Origin: Hypericum androsaemum
Lineage: Eukaryota > Streptophyta > Magnoliopsida > Malpighiales > Hypericaceae
Reading direction: 5' to 3'
Length of the DNA: 64,000 nucleotides
Assembly (NCBI GenBank): GCA_963995505.1
Contig: OZ023192.1
Location: 3,703,001 to 3,767,000 of the forward strand
Every line of letters begins with the position of its first letter. Positions within the stretch are counted from its first letter, which is position 1. Made by a program: the position numbers and the translations under genes. This document shows, piece by piece, positions 41,703 through 53,800 of the stretch. The notes under the pieces are model-generated. The model saw nothing but the letters and a program-made list of their open reading frames with translations. It was not told the DNA's origin and did not search any database.

Positions 41703-44135
41703 CAGTGAATAATACAGGCAAAGTCGGCATATAGCTTACGAATGGGAGCACGTTGGTTACCGGTGGGTAGCCCATGGTTTATCAAGCACTTGAGGGCCTC
41801 GTATGCATAGGCTGGGGGTTCTAAAAGCATAATGCCTACCGTCTGGTTCCTGAGGTCACAAAGGAAACGGATCAAGTTGGCTCTTCGCTTGTCCTTTTTA
41901 GTGTCAACACCTACGAGTGTCGGGGGTTCAGGTACCAAAGCTGGGATGACTGGAGGGTTGGCCAACTCGTCTATGGTGAACCCTATGCTCTCGTAGAATG
42001 CCTGGTATGGAATAACACGTGTGACCCAAGGAGCAATGGGTCATATGGAAAAATGAAGCATGAAAAAGCACGTACAAGTTCGGAGGCATCAATCAGAGGT
42101 TAGGCAGAAGTGAAGCAATGATAGGTGTCAGTAGTCCGGCCGTAGGAAGCAGTGCAATGGTTGAAGGCGTTGGAGGGTGCATGACATCTAAGATGGCCCG
42201 CTGGCACGTAGCAATCATAGATGTAGAGGCACGCACTGCATCGCTTGTGGGATGAAGGTCATCCCGATGAGCGGGGCGTGTCGGGCCTGACACCCGCTCG
42301 ATCTCGATCATCTCAAAGTCAGAAATATCGATGGCTGAAGAAGGTACTACCAGAGGTGAAGGTGTATAACCAGGGGAATAAACAGGATCAAGCATCGCTT
42401 GGAACTCGGCTTTATCGTCTAGAGGCGCGAAAGTCATAATACTAATGGGGCGACTTTGATGCGGAGGATTTCTTCTGAGCCTTGATGGAGAGATGACACT
42501 GGTGTACTCAGGATCAGTAGTAGGGTCGACTCGTACGGGAGATGCCTCGGATCATGAGTCCTAAAGTAATGTGAGCAAATTAGGCAGAAAGCTTATTAAT
42601 ACTAAGTAAGTGCCCGGAGTTAGTCTTTACCTTTTCGGACGAAGAAGAAGGGTATCCCAAAAGTCTGACAGGAGGAGAGGAAGCTCAGACGTCGGTATCT
42701 GTACAACAATATAAAGGCATTTATTGCCAAGTAAGGAACATGGTGGGTATAAGAGTCAAGGGACTTGCTGTCATCTAGTAGGCCAGAGTCATTGGCTTGG
42801 GAAGGAGAGGCCGAAGCGCCCGCCTGGTCACTTGCTATCGAGTGGTCAACCTTTTGCTTCTTCCTCGGAGGGGCTTTTCTCGGCTTTAGAATAGTATCTG
42901 CCTTGGGGGTGTATCTTTTAAGAAGGTGAAGGTCTCTGCTAGTTGCTTGTCGTTGGCCTTCCAGCACGTGAGTGCCGCCCACCAAGCTGCAAAGGCGAGA
43001 GTACAATCAAAAGAGAAGTTGAAGCAGCTGATTGTGCTTTGTTGTAAAAGGTAGCTATTTGCCGCGAGGGAAAGTTCCACCTTTTCCCACTCGTGTGAGC
43101 TCTGTCAGTTTTGTGTCCATGGAGGAGGTAGTTGGTAGGGAATAGAATCTTTTGGATGAGACCGACCTGCTCGGTGGCAAAGTGAGGATTGTAGGGTGCT
43201 ACAATCATCCTCCCGATAGAACTTCCACTAATAAGGTCTCGGGCGGTGAGTATGCTCTTCCAAACATCGGTGCTATGCGTGATGTCAGAGAAATTGAGAA
43301 AGTTAGGATGGCAAGTTGCATGAAGAAGTGGAGAGGCTTGGTGGCCGCTACAATCCTTGTTGAAGGCCCGAAAGTAGGGACGAAGGCCTTTCGTGGGTTT
43401 CTTTACCCGAGCCCAAAGAAGGTGGTGACTGTAGCTGGAAAATGACCTGTCATATGTAGGAAGTGAAGGTGTCAGCTCGGGGAAGTAAGCCAAGCACCAT
43501 ATGGCAGCCATCCATAAGGGACCGTTGGCGGTGAAATTCTTTTTCAATCGACAAGTGTTGACGAATATAGCCATCTGATCTTAGATATGAGAGAGGATAA
43601 ATTACACCATTGCCATCTTTCGTCCCTCGGATAGTGCAGCAACTAAGTTGAAATACTCATTTGACACACGTTTGGAAGATGGACAGGTGATGTAACGGGT
43701 AATCCAGAGGAGTAGGAAGGCCGTGTGCTCGTCTCTATGGCAAAGCTCATCGTCGGGTACATAATCAGGGGCGTCTTCGTTGGTAGCGATGACGGGGTTG
43801 GATTCTCTTCAAGGATCCTCATCCCATAGTCGGTAGGCTTTGACGTAGGTGGGAAAGCCATTTGCTATTGGCTTCTTGGCCTCATACCGTACCCGAGCAT
43901 TGACATCGGGGGTTGACGGGAGGATCGGTTCACCATCGGGATGAAGGCCAAAAAGGGCGGCCATATCATATAGCGTAATAGTCTGCATTCCTGCAAGGTG
44001 AAATAAGATGGATGAGAAGCTTCATGAAGGCGACAAAGAATCATCTATGTTAGAGGTAGCTTACCGGAGCGAAAAAGAAATATGTTGGCACTTGGACACC
44101 AATAAAGAAGTAAGGTGTCGAGTAGTGGACGGCAT

Positions 44136-44942
44136 TAGGGGTGAGCAAATGGGATCGGTATTCGGGATATCCCGAAATTATTTCAGTATTCGGGAGTTCG
44201 GGATCGGGAATTTGGTATTCGGGAGTTAATTCGGTAAGGTTTTTGAGAAAATTTTGGTAATTTCGGTATTCGGGATCGGTTCGGTATATACCGGTATTAT
44301 TTCGGTAATACCAAAAATCCCGAAGTACCAAAATGTAAACAATCTATATATATAAACAAAAAATCAATCCCCCCACTTACAGAACGCACCTCTTCTCCTT
44401 TCCTCTTTCCCCCCTTCTCCTTTCCTCTTTCCCCCTCTTCTCTCTTAATCAACAAGAAAATCAACCATTTTTCTTCTTCTTTAGCCCACTCTGGCAAGCC
44501 ACCACCACGAGACAGCGACCGGCGACCATCGTGGCTGCCCTCTTCCACCACGCTCCTCTCCTTTCCTCTCTCTGACTTGTTCTAATTAGTGATTTTTTTT
44601 TGACTTAGGGTTTCATATTTTGGGGGTTTTGCAATAGATTATGAGTTTGTGTCTAATTTAAGTTGATGCATGTCAATAGATTGTGAGTTGGTGTTGCTCT
44701 CAAGGAAAAAAGAGGTGAGGTTGAAGCGGTTTTGATTTAGGAATTAGGGTTTCGTTTAATTTTTTTTTGCAAAATTCGGGATATTCGGGATTTTTGGGAT
44801 AATCCCGAAATTCTAATTCGGTATTCGGGATATCCTAAAATTATTTCGGTTCGGGATCGGGATGAATTTTTTTCGAATTTCGGTATTCGGGATTTTCGGT
44901 ATTCGGTATTCGGGATTGGGATATCCCGAATGCTCACCCCTA
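44136..44942. mobile_element. hAT-type MITE (non-autonomous) inside the antisense gene
   Basis: 807 bp with TAGGGGTGAGCA terminal inverted repeats and a perfect 8-bp TSD GACGGCAT (44128-44135 and 44943-44950), the hAT signature. The subterminal regions are packed with CGGTATTCGGGAT/ATCCCGAATACCG units in both orientations, likely transposase-binding repeats. The core has a pyrimidine-rich block (44370-44560). No transposase. Removing it with one TSD restores the surrounding antisense frame. Confidence 0.93.
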
Positions 44943-46308
44943 GACGGCATGGCTTAATGCTGTGTACACAAAGGGGCAAGAGTGAGGCGATGCCGATTTG
45001 GTCCCATTGTGGTTGGTTGAATTGCTTCAAGACGGCATTTTTCGAACTCTTGGAATGGTGTAGGCCATCCGCATTACCCATTACAATTGTTCCAAAAGTA
45101 TAAGTTAAAAGGAGCGCCTTAAAAGAGAGGCATGTCACGATAATAGAGGCTTCAAAGGTCTCGACGTTGGTAATCGTAGGTCCAAGTACTCGATTTTCTT
45201 TGTCTTGAGAGGTATCGTCGACCGGGTAGCTCTCTCCAAGTGTGGACGTGATGAGGACATTGGAAGAGCGCTCTTCCTCCTTCTCTATATTGAGAGGTAT
45301 TGACATGGTCACACTAGCATTATAGAGCAAACAAGTATTAACAAAGATGACGTCAAAAGAATGGTGGGAACGTACATTTACTCACTATCACATCGGCGTG
45401 AATGGCGTCCTAATTTGAGCCAAGCAAGAGGGACCTTGACGGGAGGGTGCTTCTTGCCCGGAACCTAACATGGAAGGCCCATCACCGAGAGGGTTTTCCC
45501 ACTTTAAGCCAAGCACGGGAGGCTGAGCCCGTCATGGGTCATTCGGCTAGACCCGATTTGGGTCACTAGGGCCGAGTCCAACTAGGCGAGACGTGTCTGG
45601 TTTTCATCCTAGTGCATAGGGGAATTAGTGAACCGACATTGGTTCATGATAGAAGGTAAGGCTTACGTGGTGCATCCTCCTAAGTCAAGGTCTAAGCTAT
45701 GAAATTATTCCAAGCTCAAAAGCCAAGGGAAGAAGTGCAAAATGGTGGGTTTGGCATTTTCACAAACACTTGTGTGCAAGGGTTAAAGCTTGGAAACGTA
45801 CCTTGTAGGGGAGTTCAAAGCAAACCAAAAGGATTTCAAGAAGATGCAAGCTTTCAAAAGGTGAAGAACAACTCTAGTCTGAAGCAAATAATTTTCCTAC
45901 AAGTTGTAAGATGTGATCAAAAAGTAAGCTACTTTCATATTCTTCTTTAAGCATAATGGAAAAGAGAGGAGGACTTACTTTGAAGATTAAACATACCTTG
46001 GCAACTTTGGACTTGGCAACTTTGGAGATGAAGGAGATGGATTAAAGTCCTAGTTAAAGTGGTTAAGGAAAAGAAAATGGAGGCCAAGCTTTGATTTCCA
46101 TGGTGGGGGTTGGAGAAAGAAGGATGGTAAGAATGTGAAGAGAATGGGAGGCTTTGTTTTCTTTAGACTAAGTCAATGGCATCTTTGGGGACCCACCACC
46201 AAGTCAAAGAGGAAAGTTTGAAATTCAAAAGAATCAAGTTTGACCCAAACTTGAAAGTTCGGAGGGAAACACGTCAACATTTCTCAGAATGGATGCCTTG
46301 AAGTATTG

Positions 46309-46323
46309 ACGTGCGGGGGGCAT
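46309..46323 (+). promoter_or_regulatory. Polypurine-like tract before the gypsy 3' LTR
   Basis: GTGCGGGGGGCAT immediately precedes TGTTGGAG; it would prime plus-strand synthesis. Confidence 0.65.
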
Positions 46324-47328
46324 TGTTGGAGCACAAAATTAATGTCTCAGATTGATGACGATCTATCTCCAGATTTACGGGAATGGACTATGGCTTGTAG
46401 GTACGTGGAGCCCGGGCGAGAGGCTCCTCTAGCCTACGTGGGCGAGTCCGATCGAGAAACTCTTCTCACTCACATAGGCGAGAGGCCGGTGGGAAGCACG
46501 AGCGAGGAGCCGAGTGAGAGGCCTATGGCGAGAGGCTGAGCGAGGAGCTGAGCAAGAGGCGGAGCGAGAAGCCGACGGCAAGAGGCCGAGTAAGAGGCCT
46601 ACGGCGAGAGGCCGAGTGAGATGCCTACGATGAGAAGCCACACGAGAAGCTTAAAGCAAGAAGCCGAAGGTGAGAAATCAACTTGGATCCGAGAAGGAAG
46701 CTTATTTGACCTTCATAGGCGGGAAGATGATTCTGAGAGTAGGTCCGCTTTGGTTGAAGAGGTCGTCATCTTGAGTCCATTTTGGGATTCACTTTGGGCT
46801 TGGCGAGATGCCCATCTTAGGTGATGACAGACTTGAGACAAAATTTTGCGTGGGGGATTCGAGAAGGACAAGCCAATCTATATTTTCCTAAGTTGAGCCG
46901 GGATTCTCAATATTTGGTAAGACTTGGTAAGTTCCTCTTTAGGCCGCGATTGCTTGGTTGTCACGTTTTGAAGCTTCCTATTCGAGGACGGGATCTGCTC
47001 ATTTAAGGAAGACGGCTTGTAGTAAGCCGAGAGGATCCCGTCATATTAGGAACAAATAACTTGAAGCGGATCTCTCAGGATTGAGACTTGGAGTCGAAGG
47101 GCTTGGAGGCGGTTTATGATTTCCTATTCTGAAAGTGCGGAGGTTAGGTCAAGGCACTCTATATAAGGAGGGCTTGGGCAAGGAAGACGATCATCACAAC
47201 ACAACACACAACTACTTTACTCATCTTGTATCACTTTTCCTTTCCATAGCCTAGCGTAGCTTTAGTCCGTCCTTAGGACGACCACTCCGGATCTGTCTCA
47301 GGTTACTTGTTCTCTTTTCCCCACAACA
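46324..47328 (+). repeat. Gypsy 3' LTR
   Basis: About 1005 bp, complete. TATA-like CTATATAAGGAGG near 47158. R/U5 contains AGGACGACCACTCCGGATC, shared with the LTR at 1-856. Ends CCACAACA, then TSD AATAT. Confidence 0.9.
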
Positions 47329-47333
47329 AATAT

Positions 47334-48754
47334 ATTTATAGTGGAAGTCGTTGTCCGGCTTAAATGTCAGCACAAGAGCCTATTTGAGGCCATATGGTCC
47401 TATCGAATTTGCAGGAACGCAACGACCATCAAAACATCCTTTGCCATGACATGTTGCATTGTTTTCAAAAATCGATCAAGAGGCACAACCGGATTTCTTG
47501 TTTTTTATGATTGGTTTGATCAGTTGGAACTATGATCAAATTATAAGTTTTTAAATAAAAAATAATGTATTAATTAATTATATTTAATATTGAAATGTCA
47601 AATATTCTAAATATTCTTTAATTTATTGAAATTTTATTAATTATAAATATTTGAATCATATTTAATCACTTTCGTTGACGGAAACATATTTTTTTTACAA
47701 AAAAATACATTTTGGGGCAATTTCGTCGTTACAGGCGAGTCTGGTCATTTGAATAGGTGGTCAACAGTGTTGACCGCTGGTCCAACAATTCTTCAGATTT
47801 TTTCATAAAAACGATCAAGTGTTGATGCTCAATTGTGGTCCGATCAATCTGACCATCAGACCGTGAATTTTAAAACAATCAAACATGGGTATAATGGGAA
47901 GCTTCCCCCGGAGCTTTAAATCTTGAGATTTTTTTCAAATAGATAAAAATTTAGATATTTATTCAAAATAGGTAAAAATTTATTCAAATTCCAAAATATG
48001 TAGGAAAATAATTAAGGAATAAAAAAATTGAGAGTCCTATTACTGGACACTGGATTCAGTACAAACTGAAGGGAAGTGTTATAGATGGTCCAGACTCGAA
48101 TCTGGACTATTGATCTTAATGATTAGACACGGATCGTAATTCTCACAAAGTTATTCTGGTATTTTACTTCCCTACCTTCCCTTTCTTTCCCCTCTCCCCT
48201 CTCCCCTCTCCAATTACGTCCCTACTTTATTCCTCCCTCTCCCTCTCTCTCTCTAACTTTGTCGTTCTCTCTCCACTTTTTTCTTTCTCTCTATTCTACC
48301 TCCAGCTTTCTAGGTAAATTAGCTTTTAATTTTTTATCCTTTTCCTTTTTTTCTCCTTTTTCCTCCTCTCCTTCTTTTTTTCCGTCACCTGAGAAGTTCT
48401 TCCAATTGAAAAAATATGTATTTGAATCTGTTGCCCTGTTGTGTAAAAATAGCATGACTTGTTACGTCAAAATGACATGCACGGTTAATATTTAATAATA
48501 ATACATACAACAAAATTTTTTAAATAATACTTTAATTCACTTCACTTGTTATGTGAAAATGACATGCACGGTTAAACTAATTTCTAAAATTTTACAGAAA
48601 CTAATTTCAGAAAAATAAAATTAAAGTGCAAGATATAAAAAAATCCCTCTTTGACGCATGTACATATTTAGTCCCTCTCTCAATCGCGACCCCACCTCTA
48701 ATGTGCGTCTAACTTTGTCCTTTTGACTATATATTTTAAATATAAAAAAATATG
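47334..48754. other. AT-rich intergenic stretch with pyrimidine-rich block, no gene seen
   Basis: Holds a CCCCTCTCCCCTCTCC-type polypyrimidine tract at about 48180-48255 and a small hairpin GTCCAGA/TCTGGAC near 48089. No coding motifs. Confidence 0.5.
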
Positions 48755-48759
48755 CATCT

Positions 48760-48991
48760 TATTATGTATTAATGGATGTCATCACATACTTCTCCACTTC
48801 ACCTAATTCTCCATTAACAAGTTTAAGTGGAATAGTAGGTAAGTAGTAGGTGGAATATTGGCCTATAAATAGGATTTATGCCATTACCATTTTACATACA
48901 ATTCTTGATCTATTAATGAGAACTTCATTCTCTACTCTCTTCCATATTATTCTCTATATTCATATGCTTAGATTATAGATAATTTATAAAA
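48760..48991 (+). repeat. Copia-5 5' LTR
   Basis: 232 bp. TATA-like CCTATAAATAGG near 48862. The last bases read ATAAAA where the 3' LTR reads ATAACA. Confidence 0.9.
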
Positions 48992-49667
48992 CGTTATCAG
49001 CACGAGTCTCTACCAAGTTCTCAATAATTTCTTGAGAAGAATTGAGCTTAATTTTGTAAGTATTCTTACAATTTATAATTATTCATTCTTGTTAGATTCT
49101 CATATAAAATTATTCATTATTGTTGTATTCTCAATGTTATTGAAACATATGAAGTTTAGTTCTGGCTTATAAATGATTTTCTCAAAGAAAATAATTTTGT
49201 AAAATTTTCTTTGCAAAATCGGATTCATTTGGTAAAAAAAAAAAATTTCATGCAAAACCTTCTGTTGTCCTTTTATAAAATATTTAGAAACCTCCGAGGA
49301 CCTATGTGTAATTATTCTGTGCACGCGGATTGGGATTATGCCCTTATTCGCACACGCGAGAAACTTCTAGGGACTGAATTGTAAATTTTTCACATTGAAC
49401 ATCGAATTTGTCCTTGCTTGCACACGCGTCAAACTAATAGGTACTAAACGGATATTATGCGTGCTGAGAAAACAAAAAGAGAGAAAGGGAACAGAATTAC
49501 AAATTAGTACTTTATATTTCCTCGTATTTTCAAATAAGGACAGAATATCATTTTAATCATTTGTTTCCTTATATTTGTGTTATGTCTATATAATAATTTT
49601 ATCTCAATTATATTTATCTATGATAAATCAAATCTAAAATAATCTACTTGCTCATGATAGTATTATA

Positions 49668-50660
49668 ATGTCAAACCTCGCCAAACTTGATTTTATGGCT
49701 CTCCACATCATGGGCAAGAATTACTTATCATGGATTTTGGATGCTGAAATTCATCTTGATGCTAATGGTCTGGGAGAGACAATTAAAGAGAAAAATGCAG
49801 CTTGTGCCCAAGATAAGGCTAAGGCAATGATTTTTCTTCGTCGCCATCTTGATGAGGGATTAAAAACTGAATACCTCACGGTAAAGGATCCACTAATCCT
49901 TTGGATTAGCTTAAAAGAAAGATATGAGCATAAGAAAACTGTGATCCTCCCAAAAGCTCGTTATGATTGGATGCATTTGCGATTCCAAGATTTCAAAGCT
50001 GTGAGTGAATATAATTCAGCTCTATTTCGTATAAGTTCTCAGCTAAAATTATGTGGAGAAAATATTACTGATTCTGATATGTTAGAGAAAACATTCTCCA
50101 CCTTTCACGCATCAAATGTGCTCCTTCAGCAGCAATATCGTGAAAAGTGTTTTAAGAAATACTCTGAGTTGATTGCTTGTCTTCTTGTGGCTGAGCAAAA
50201 CAATGAGCTTTTGATGAAAAACCACGAGACCCGCCCAACTGGTTATGCTCCATTCCCTGAAGTGAATGTGACAAAATTTAATTATAGAAGTCGGGGTCGC
50301 GGTCGTGGACGTGGTAATGGTCGTGGAGGATATGGTTACCGTGGTGGTAATTTTAAGAACACGTCTCGCCACCTGAAGTGGGAGAATAAAGAGAAGAAAT
50401 CAGGAAGAGATGGTGATGGTGGAATGAAAATAGAAAATGCATGCCATCGTTGTGGATGCAAAGGCCACTGGGCTCGCACCTGTCGTGCACCCAAGCATCT
50501 AGTTGAGCTTTATCAAGAATCATTGAAAGGCAAACGGAAGGCCGAAACAAATTTTGTCAATAATGTTGGTGGCACCAGCATTGCGAATGTGGATGCTACC
50601 ATTGATTTTGGCAAAAATGACTTCACACATTTGGATGTGGCTGATTTTCTTACTGAATAA
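49668..50660 (+). CDS. Copia-5 Gag
   Basis: 330 codons. UBN2-type capsid region (KNYLSWILDAEIHLDANGLG; AMIFLRRHLDEGLKTEYLT; YDWMHLRFQDFKAVSEYNSA), then an RG-rich stretch (RGRGRGNGRGGYGYRGG) and one zinc knuckle CHRCGCKGHWARTC (CX2CX4HX4C complete). It packages element RNA in virus-like particles (family role). It ends in TAA and is followed by about 150 bp of AT-rich spacer before the conserved part of pol, which is in another frame, so Gag and Pol are not one continuous polyprotein. Confidence 0.9.
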   Translation: MSNLAKLDFMALHIMGKNYLSWILDAEIHLDANGLGETIKEKNAACAQDKAKAMIFLRRHLDEGLKTEYLTVKDPLILWISLKERYEHKKTVILPKARYDWMHLRFQDFKAVSEYNSALFRISSQLKLCGENITDSDMLEKTFSTFHASNVLLQQQYREKCFKKYSELIACLLVAEQNNELLMKNHETRPTGYAPFPEVNVTKFNYRSRGRGRGRGNGRGGYGYRGGNFKNTSRHLKWENKEKKSGRDGDGGMKIENACHRCGCKGHWARTCRAPKHLVELYQESLKGKRKAETNFVNNVGGTSIANVDATIDFGKNDFTHLDVADFLTE

Positions 50661-50806
50661 GTAGTTTAATATTCATGTTCTTGTTTTTGTGTGTTCGGTA
50701 TTTTTCCCTTATCATGTTTTTGATACCTGTTTTTAATGTAATATTTTCTGTAATTTTGTTAATCATGTTTTCATTGCTCGCATTTAATATAAATATTTCT
50801 TTCATT

Positions 50807-53800
50807 ATGAAGAGTATGGAATTGGCACGAGTTGGCTTATCTACTCGAGAAAGAGATCTGTGTTTAGCAGATAGTGCCACAACGCACACCATACTTAAGG
50901 ATGATAAATATTTCCTTCATTTACAAATGCAAGAGGCAAATGTTAGTACTATATCAGGTACTACGAATTTAATTAAAGGCTCCGGAAGAGCTAATTTATT
51001 ATTACCTGGAGGTACAAATTTTTGCATAAATAATGCATTATATTCTCCTAAGTCTCAAAGAAACTTATTAAGTTTCAAAGATATACGCCAAAATGGGTAT
51101 CATGTTGAAACAACAAATGAAGGAAACAAAGAATATTTGTATATTACAAATATTATTTCGGGTAAAAAGTATGTGCTGGAAAAGCTACCCGCTTATTCAT
51201 GTGGCTTATATTATACGTATATTAGTGCAATGGAGGCACATGCAACAGTAAACCAGAAGTTTACTGATTTTGCAATTTGGCATGACCGGTTGGGCCATCC
51301 CGGGTCAATAATGATGCGAAGAGTTATTAACAATTCATGTGGACATTCTTTAAGGAACCAGAAGATTTTTCTATCCAATGAATTTTCATGCGTTGCATGC
51401 TCTCAAGGAAAATTAATAACCAGGCCATCACCAGCTAAAATTGGGACTGCATCCCTCGGATTTTTGGAACGTATACATGGTGATATATGTGGACCTATTC
51501 ATCCACCATGTGGACCATTTAGATACTTTATGGTATTAATTGATGCATCAACTAGATGGTCACATGTATCTTTATTATCAACTCGCAACCTGGAGTTTGC
51601 GAGATTACTAGCTCAGTTAATTCGATTACGAACTCATTTTCCAGATAATCCCATTAAGACCATTCGTCTTGATAATGCTGGTGAATTCACTTCTCAAACA
51701 TTCAATGATTATTGTATGGCCATTGGTATAAACGTTGAACATCCTGTAGCTCATGTTCACACTCAAAATGGTCTTGCCGAATCATTTATTAAACGGATTC
51801 AATTAATTGCAAGACCATTACTAATGAGAGCGAAACTCCCTATTTCTGCTTGGGGACATGCTGTTTTACATGCAGCAATGTTAATTCGCATCAGGCCAAC
51901 AAGTTATCATGAATTCTCCCCATTACAATTGGTTCATGGTCAGGAACCAAATATTTCCCATCTAAGAATTTTTGGATGTGCGGTTTATATTCTAATTACT
52001 CCACCACAACGCACTAAAATGGGACCCCAAAGAAGGTTGGGAATATATGTTGGGTTTGAATCTCCATCGATAATAAAGTACATTGAGCCACGTACTGGAG
52101 ATATATTTACGGCACGTTTTGCCGATTGTCATTTCGATGAATCAATATTTCCAACATTAGGGGGAGAAACTAAGCAGCCTGAAAAGGATATTAGCTGGAA
52201 TGAATTATCATTGTGTTATTTAGATCTTCGCACAAAGCAAAGTGAACTTGAAGTTCAAAAGATAATTCATCTGCAGAATTTAGCTAATCAGTTGCCGGAC
52301 GCTTTTGCTAACCCAAAGAGAGTGACTAAGTCACATATTCCGGCTGCTAATGCTCCTTTTAGAATTGATGTCCCTGAAGGACGATCAATTATTGCCAATG
52401 AAAATAAGGCACAAATTAAACGTGGTAGACCTATTGGTTGCAAAGATAAAAATCCTCGTAAAAGAAAAGGAGCAAAATATCAAGATGGTCAAATCGAGGA
52501 TATCGTGACTCCTGAAGAGTCCCCAGTCAATATTAATATCAAGGAAGGGCAGACTCTAGATGAGTCGCTTCCAATGAAAGATCAGGTACCTGAACATTGT
52601 GATAATCATGAGATCTCAATAAATTATGTTATGACTGGAGAAAAATGGAACCGAAATAAAGTTATCGTCAACGATATTTTTGCCTACCATGTAGCGCTAA
52701 ATATTATGGAAGATGAAGAGGGTCTAGAGCCAAAATCTATAAAGGAATGCATGCATAGAAAAGATTGGCCAAATTGGAAAAACGCAATGAAATCTGAATT
52801 AGATTCACTTGCGAAACGTGAAGTTTTCGGACCTGTAGTCCGCACACCCAAAGGGGTGAAACCCGTAGGATACAAATGGGTATTTGTGCGTAAACGAAAT
52901 GAGAAAAATGAAGTCGTGAGATATAAAGCACGACTTGTCGCACAAGGTTTTTCTCAAAGACCTGGTATTGATTATGAAGAGACATATTCTCCTGTGGTGG
53001 ATGCAACCACGTTTCGATATTTGATAAGTCTGGCAGTACATGAAAAGTTGAATATGCGTCTTATGGATATTGTTACAGCCTATTTATATGGTTCACTAGA
53101 TAGTGACATTTATATGAGAATCCCAGAAGGATTCAACGTACCAGAAGTACGTGATTCTAGTCAAAAGGGACTATACTCGATCAAATTATGTCGATCTTTA
53201 TATGGATTGAAACAATCAGGGCGTATGTGGTATAACCGTCTTAGTGACTACTTATTAAAGGAAGGTTATAAGAATGATCCAATCTGCCCATGTGTTTTTA
53301 TAAGGAGATCTGAACTTGAGTTCGTTATTATTGCTGTTTATGTTGATGATCTCAATATCATTGGAACTCCTGAAGAGCTCCAAAAGGCAGTTGATTGTTT
53401 AAAGAACGAATTTGAAATGAAAGATTTGGGAAAGACCAAATTATGTCTCGGATTGCAAATTGAACATTTCGGAGAAGGAATTTTTATGCATCAATCTTCC
53501 TATATAGCAAAGGTGCTAAAGCGTTTCAATATGGATAAAGCGCATCCGTTGAACATTCCAATGGTTGTAAGGTCACTTGATGTGAAAAAGGACCCTTTTA
53601 GACCTCAAGAAAATGGTGAAGAATTACTTGGTCCTGAAGTACCATATCTTAGTGCAATAGGTGCGCTAATGTATCTCGCTAGTCATACACGACCTGATAT
53701 ATCATTTTCTGTTAATTTACTAGCAAGATATAGTTCTTCACCTACAAGAAGACATTGGACTGGAGTAAAACAAATATTGCGTTACCTTCGAGGTACAATG

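Larger units (their letters stand above)
41204..45330 (-). pseudogene. Antisense gene in the gypsy element: plant-mobile-domain-like N-part, coiled-coil C-part, at least one intron
   Basis: Read from 45330: an N-terminal acidic region, then FNQPQWDQIGIASLLPLC and, across the MITE, RPLLDTLLLYW and SANIFLF, typical of plant mobile domain (PMD, aminotransferase-like) proteins. Around 43530 ANGPLWMAAIWCLAYFPELT is the PMD C-terminal signature. Later frames hold a Ser/Pro-rich linker (42437-42093), then AFYESIGFTIDELANPP and a coiled coil (EIAHLQENLTQANSEYRESR) ending at 41204. A GTAAGC...TTTTAG intron at 41702-41631 joins two frames exactly. Stops and frameshifts elsewhere indicate decay. Its role for the element is unknown. 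Confidence 0.7.
37313..47328 (+). mobile_element. Tat-type Ty3/gypsy element, internally deleted, with antisense gene
   Basis: Bounded by TGTTGGAG...CACAACA with a perfect TSD AATAT (37308-37312 and 47329-47333). The 5' LTR runs directly into pol at 38300/38301, so the LTR end, primer site, gag, protease and most of RT are deleted. The rest of pol has two RNase H domains, a Tat-clade mark. Between pol and the 3' LTR lies about 5 kb with an antisense gene, itself hit by a hAT MITE. A G-run (GTGCGGGGGGCAT) precedes the 3' LTR. It cannot be autonomous. Confidence 0.9.

Noticed and set aside
50675..50806. 44-residue hydrophobic N-terminus of the Copia-5 pol frame as a signal or membrane segment
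   Set aside because: The sequence is very AT-rich and lies between gag and the conserved pol start; the hydrophobicity follows from T-rich codons.
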